NCBI GenBank assembly: GCA_025267735.1 | Contig: CM046303.1 | Span: 47,073,253-47,137,252 of the forward strand | Direction: 5' to 3' | Source: Mactra quadrangularis | Lineage: Eukaryota > Mollusca > Bivalvia > Venerida > Mactridae | DNA length: 64,000 nt | Shown: piece by piece, positions 59,690 through 64,000 of the stretch | Numbering within the stretch: the first letter of the stretch is position 1 | Layout: each line of letters starts with the position of its first letter | Notes under the pieces: model-generated | What the model was told of the DNA's origin: nothing | The model's database searches: none | What the model saw: only the letters and a program-made list of their open reading frames with translations | Program-made: the position numbers and the translations under genes

Positions 59690-60498
59690 CTTCTTAACCA
59701 CTGCCAACACGTAAATCACGTGACGCTAGTAATATCATGTGACAAAAATGGCGACCGTCATGAAAACGTCATTGTTTTACAAATTATGAATTAAAACTAT
59801 TATTTTTATCTTTATGTACTTTGAACATCATATTTTTTTTTCACGAGAAGACTCAATTTATATCAAATATTGAAATATGAAACAAAAGATGAAACAATCG
59901 GCTCTCTGGGGGACGAATTTACTTACGGTGGCAATGGTTATCATTTAAAAAAAGGGTAATAACCGCTGCGGGGGGGGGGTTGCTTATAATATTATAAACA
60001 ATCCGCGTATCTGACTGGGTCTGACTCCACTAAATTTCTCTGAGATTACTCCAAAATGCAAATTTTGAACAAAAAACCCTTCAAGTGATATTTGCAATAC
60101 TTTACATTCCAAGATAAATTCGTTTTATGAACTATGTTTTCGCTTTTACGAAATAATCTTTCGTTTTTACAAACAAATGGTACAAAAAAAGTTTTCTGAA
60201 ATTTAAATACATGTACTTATATATATAATAAAAACAAACAACTTACAGATTTTTGCACATACTCATGAATATTTCCTTCGGAGTATGATGCTCCATCATT
60301 CGATTAACGTGTTTTTAAGTTTGGAATCTAATAATGAAGATGTTATGAGTAACAATAGCAGCCTAATAGAACAGTTTGTTCTAGTAAACCATGGTGAAAT
60401 ATTTGACGGATACATGTACCTACTATGAGTCATGCATAACAAAACTAGATACCGTGTGATTTCATTGATTTTTACTTACATAATCTTTTAATTCCCTA
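59690..60498. other. Non-coding DNA with a G-run
   Basis: A run of G at about 59971 (TGCGGGGGGGGGGTTGC) and one at 59561-59569. Otherwise nothing recognised. Confidence 0.4.
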
Positions 60499-61182
60499 CA
60501 GATTATAAAACAGTCTCCTGCGGTACAATACTCGTAATAGCAACTTCAAGCATTGTTTTAAGAAAGTATGACAAATAGTTTGCGTTCTTTTCTGTTTTAA
60601 AGTACAGGAAGTTACAATATGGCATTGAACCTTTTATCCGATGTTGCTTTTGTAAAGGCAAGACATAAGAGCTATGAAATGACTCACGATACTTTAACAG
60701 AAACTTTTATTGATTTTGAACAAATACAACCAGCGTGGTTATATAAAAAGAAGAAGATAATACTTTGAAATCAATAGGTCAATAAACCCGTGTGAACATA
60801 CAATTCTTTCATAAAATATAAAATCACGTGACTATATATACTGACTCAAAAAAGAAACTGGACACGTATGTTAATGCAATTTTTGGTGATGTCGAACCCC
60901 CGTTTGTTTGGATTAAAAATTTAGCTGAAACATCGTACCGTTCAGACATGGTGTTTTCTGCACGTTTTTGTTGCAATCGATCGCGTCACAAAAATAAGCA
61001 GTTTGCAACACAGTCAGTACTGTTTTGGGGAGTGTTTCACACTTGTTTTGATTTCATTAGATTAAAATTTTGCATTAAATTTTAATATCGGGTTTGTTCA
61101 TCCCTGCTACACAGCATTGCAAGCATTCTACTACGCACGGAGCGCACATTACGTCGAATGTGATCATCAAGAAGACGGCGTA
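60499..61182 (+). repeat. Duplicated block, copy 2 (flank plus Tc1 left end)
   Basis: Second copy of 53720-54413. The Tc1 left inverted repeat is intact here (TACTGACTCAAAAAAGAAAC then TGGACAC, from about 60839), but the transposon stops at about 61182 (GACGGCG), where unrelated DNA begins. The rest of the element, including the transposase core and right end, is absent. Because non-transposon flank is also shared, this is a duplication of a locus, not an independent insertion. Confidence 0.92.
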
Positions 61183-62140
61183 ATTATTCGATTAAGGTTA
61201 TGGAACTGTAATGGTGACCTTCAACTATCTTTATTATGATATTGTTTCTTAATCTTTACTATTAAAGACATTGAATGGTGAATTTTTAGGGAAGTTTACC
61301 GTTCGTAACTTAAGTTATGTGCATTTTTATAGCGTGACCCTTGATTTTCGAAGAGACGTAAATTAAGCTGTGACAAAAAATGGAAAAAAACATTGTTTTT
61401 CAAATTCTGTAACTTTATACTTACATTTTCATCAATTTTCCTGTTACACAATCATTTCATGATAATCCAGAACAATCAGATTACACTTTGGACAAATACA
61501 TACAAGTAAAAAATTGCTGCTAAATGCAGCAAAGGGATTGTCACGGCAAACAAAAAAGAATGATTAAGTATAATCTAAAGGTAACTCAAAAGAGCATTAT
61601 ATTGAATTGTCATGATAAGGTTTTTCAGTAATTAAAAGGTAACTTGTCATAAAACGTTTTTCTGTTCAAATGTAACAATCTCGTTCCAAAAGCCTAGTAA
61701 GATTCTCGATACTAGTTAGATTGAGAATCTTGACAAATTTGGAGTACGCGAATGGTCTGGATCTAGACACCATCTTTATGCCGACAGGATGTTTGGTTTT
61801 AGTTGGATTTATTTCCAGTAATTCATATTTGCATGACGCTTAAAAAGATCGGCAGAAGGGAAAACATAGTTCTTCAGAACAGAAGCTATTTACATGACTT
61901 ATCGCTTCTGTTTAGTCAAGTGCTCCTCACATTGCGGATCTGTTCTTACCAATCCGTGTAACCAATCATCTAACTAATGCATAACTGTCCAGCATCTTTG
62001 AATTTCGACATTTTGATTTTACAGGCGTGAACATTTGTTGCATTTATTGCATTTATTTTTTAATCACGAGACAGTCATGCAATCTAAATGTGTGTGTCTT
62101 TGCCTTGAAATAGAAATATCAGTTTGCGCATAGTATTTAA
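61183..62140. other. Non-coding DNA
   Basis: Nothing recognised. Confidence 0.4.
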
Positions 62141-62202
62141 GCAGAGGTAGAGAGTCAGCGAGTGAATCTTTCAAACCAGTGTATTAGAGAGTAGTCATAC
62201 CT

Positions 62203-62394
62203 TTACTTGTTACGGAAGAATTTTGTTGCCGGATACACGAAAGGATTTAACATGTATTTTAATTCCGAAAAGATGCACTTAAATACAAAAGGCAAGCTAT
62301 TTCGAATAGAAATCATTTTTCTTAATAATGAATTCACTCGGACTCGAGAAAACATACTCCATTCGAACAAATTAAAAACTGGCGAGCTTTTCAC
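62203..62394 (-). pseudogene. Possible GPCR TM7 fragment (very weak)
   Basis: The minus frame contains LPFVFKCIFSELKYMLNPFV followed by YPATKFFRNK and a stop. LNPFVY..T..FFRN resembles the NPxxY end of TM7 and the start of helix 8 in rhodopsin-like receptors. No other receptor segment is found upstream on this strand, and the plus strand is open over the same bases, so chance is quite possible. Confidence 0.15.
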
Positions 62395-62534
62395 CTAGGT
62401 GTAAATGTCCGTCATTTTAACTCTCTTAAAATTACCCGGTCCGTCTGGTCAATAGTCCGTCAATATAGTACCAAACTTTTCATAATTAAAAAAAGTCTGC
62501 AAAAATAATCTTACATCTGCTCGATCTATAACCA

Positions 62535-62735
62535 GAAGCAAGTTCAATTACACAAAACGCTAAAGTACGTTACATAACGATGCATTCGGAGAACCTCGGT
62601 CATACATTTGTTTACTTTAACGCCGGACATTTCAAAATAGCGTCCAAATATGTCCGAGATTATTCGCAGCAAATGGACGAGGACTTCCGAATGTATCGTT
62701 GCGGAACGTTCTATAACGTTCGCAGTTACTGAACT
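62535..62735. mobile_element. Foldback element, CATTCGGA family (copy 4)
   Basis: Left arm GTTACATAACGATGCATTCG then GAGAACCTCGGTCAT; right arm GGACGAGGACTTCCGAATGT then ATCGTTGCGGAACGTTC. The interior (ATTTCAAAATAGCGTCCAAA then TATGTCCGAGATTATTCGCAG) is shared with the right half of the copy at 24075. The element separates two copies of CTCTTAAAATTA(C/A)C(C/T)GGTCCG (62422 and 62760). Confidence 0.8.
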
Positions 62736-62739
62736 CAAC

Positions 62740-64000
62740 CCTGGTCCGTAACTCTTATGCTCTTAAAATTAACTGGTCCGCTGCACTTAATCATAGTTAG
62801 AAAAGATCGCCAATAGAGCTCAGTAAGAGTAAGAATTTAGAGTCAATGTTACACGATTACGCTTCTTTATTTATACAGTCGGCTAATAAGAAAAAAAGGT
62901 ATATTATTAAAATATATGAATCATATCAAATTAGTTTCCAAATGATAAATGCTCTAACAGTTGAAATATATAATATTTACAACAATATGTGATGAAGCAA
63001 TCGACGATTCTTTTAATAGTTAAAGTCTGCAAAGTTATTTCTTAAAATATAATTTCGATATTGGTGTCTTATCTTTTCAAATAAAATATTGGCAAATATC
63101 AATAATATATGTACTATACACACATTATGATACGCATATTTGTTAAACTGTATCCATATACTAAACTGGTCTCCTGGTCCGGTTGGTTCGCGATTTATAC
63201 CTACCCCTTTTCGTGTGATTCGAAAGGATTTGCGGAAATGTGTTGATATAAAACGCTGATTTTTCGTGTGTTGCATTGTTGCAAGAAAAATTGTTTATAT
63301 GGATTCCCCCAAAAATGATTTTTCTATTTAACTTTTAACGGAAATGGGCTGTACTATGACTGCATTAAAAACAATAAATTTGTCGGCAGTGGAAATCGAA
63401 AGGATTTTTATCATTTTTTATCACGTGACTTTTGCCCATTGCTATCAAAATCTACCCACCACAATATCACGGCGTTGAGACGCCGTGAAATAAAAAATAT
63501 AGTGCTTTATATACATGTACCCCAAGCAAAAATCTGAGTTTTTGAGAGTGTTCAAAAAATTACTCTATCTTTAAAAGCTAATATCTCAAGTTTAAAGTTA
63601 GTTAGACACATGCAATCAGTTTTAAGATTTTCTCCAGTCTTTTCTGCTCATGATATAAAATATTAAAGAAATTTTACCGTTTCTAATTTTTTTTATAAGA
63701 ATCTGTATAAGATTACTATAATGAAACTGCAAGAGAATTTATAGCGAAAAAATTACGACAAAATGGTAAATTACAGATAATACTCTTTTATTGAAATATA
63801 TCATCTAAATTGGTACTGGATATAGAAATATGAATGTAGAACACTGCATTGTCATAATAATATTATGAAAATCTTCTTTTTACTGATTTTGGCTGGTTTG
63901 AGGGAAATATTAGAAACTTACAACTTAAGGTGGTATGGTACATCTGACTTTTTTTAGATTTGTATATAATTTTTGGTACCGTTGTAAACTTGACGATATT
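62740..64000. other. Non-coding DNA with one perfect hairpin
   Basis: A perfect 9-bp stem with a 4-base loop lies at 63467-63488 (TCACGGCGT TGAG ACGCCGTGA). It is not a histone-type 3' stem-loop. Otherwise nothing recognised to the window end. Confidence 0.5.

Noticed and set aside
62207..62398. Plus-strand 63-codon frame
   Set aside because: It overlaps an equally long minus frame, has no ATG at the start of the frame and no recognisable product.

Overview
The window reads as AT-rich nuclear DNA from an animal, most likely a marine bivalve or related mollusc. The reasons are an SLC26-type anion exchanger with an intron, tRNA-derived SINEs, many short palindromic DNA transposons, LINE fragments and long homogenised minisatellites, with almost no other coding sequence. 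The organism is inferred; nothing in the window names it. There are no bacterial-style operons, rRNA genes or CRISPR arrays.

The one gene I can call with confidence lies on the minus strand between 52630 and 37462. A large last exon (37462-39961) encodes the whole membrane domain and STAS domain of an SLC26/SulP anion transporter. A short upstream exon (52521-52630) has an ATG, an in-frame upstream stop, a strong donor and a phase that fits the acceptor at 39962. Joined, they predict about 869 residues. The 12.6-kb intron is filled with SINEs and MITEs. A remnant of a second SLC26 copy lies 3 kb beyond the gene's 3' end, split by a hAT-type MITE with a perfect 8-bp target duplication.

Layout. 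1-2.1 kb: non-coding with a small inverted repeat. 2.1-6.9 kb: a 68-bp minisatellite array with higher-order structure; many units carry a perfect 5' splice-site consensus. 7.68-8.24 kb: eight tandem ~60-bp hairpin units in a dimeric ~142-bp arrangement. 9.7-10.4 kb: a LINE 3' end. 10.7-11.4 kb: a TTAA-flanked MITE whose left end has been amplified five-fold. 11.8-12.5 kb: weak exon candidates. 12.66-16.94 kb: a composite element with long inverted arms. 16.94-18.64 kb: a 5'-truncated, broken LINE. 19-33 kb: repeats, including a diverged segmental duplication with two MITEs inserted in it, a Mutator-like foldback family, and a MITE family with AAGGGACTTT ends. 33.2-36 kb: a SINE, the SLC26 remnant and two hAT MITEs. 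37.4-52.6 kb: the SLC26 gene. 53.7-55.7 kb: a dead Tc1-family transposon, of which the left part and its flank are duplicated at 60.5-61.2 kb. 55.7-64 kb: degenerate short repeats, hairpins and unremarkable AT-rich DNA.

Apart from SLC26 there is no sign of cooperating genes; the rest of the window is mostly a record of transposition, tandem amplification and local duplication. Element boundaries are from reading by eye. Where terminal repeats and target duplications could be read to the base this is stated; otherwise coordinates are approximate.
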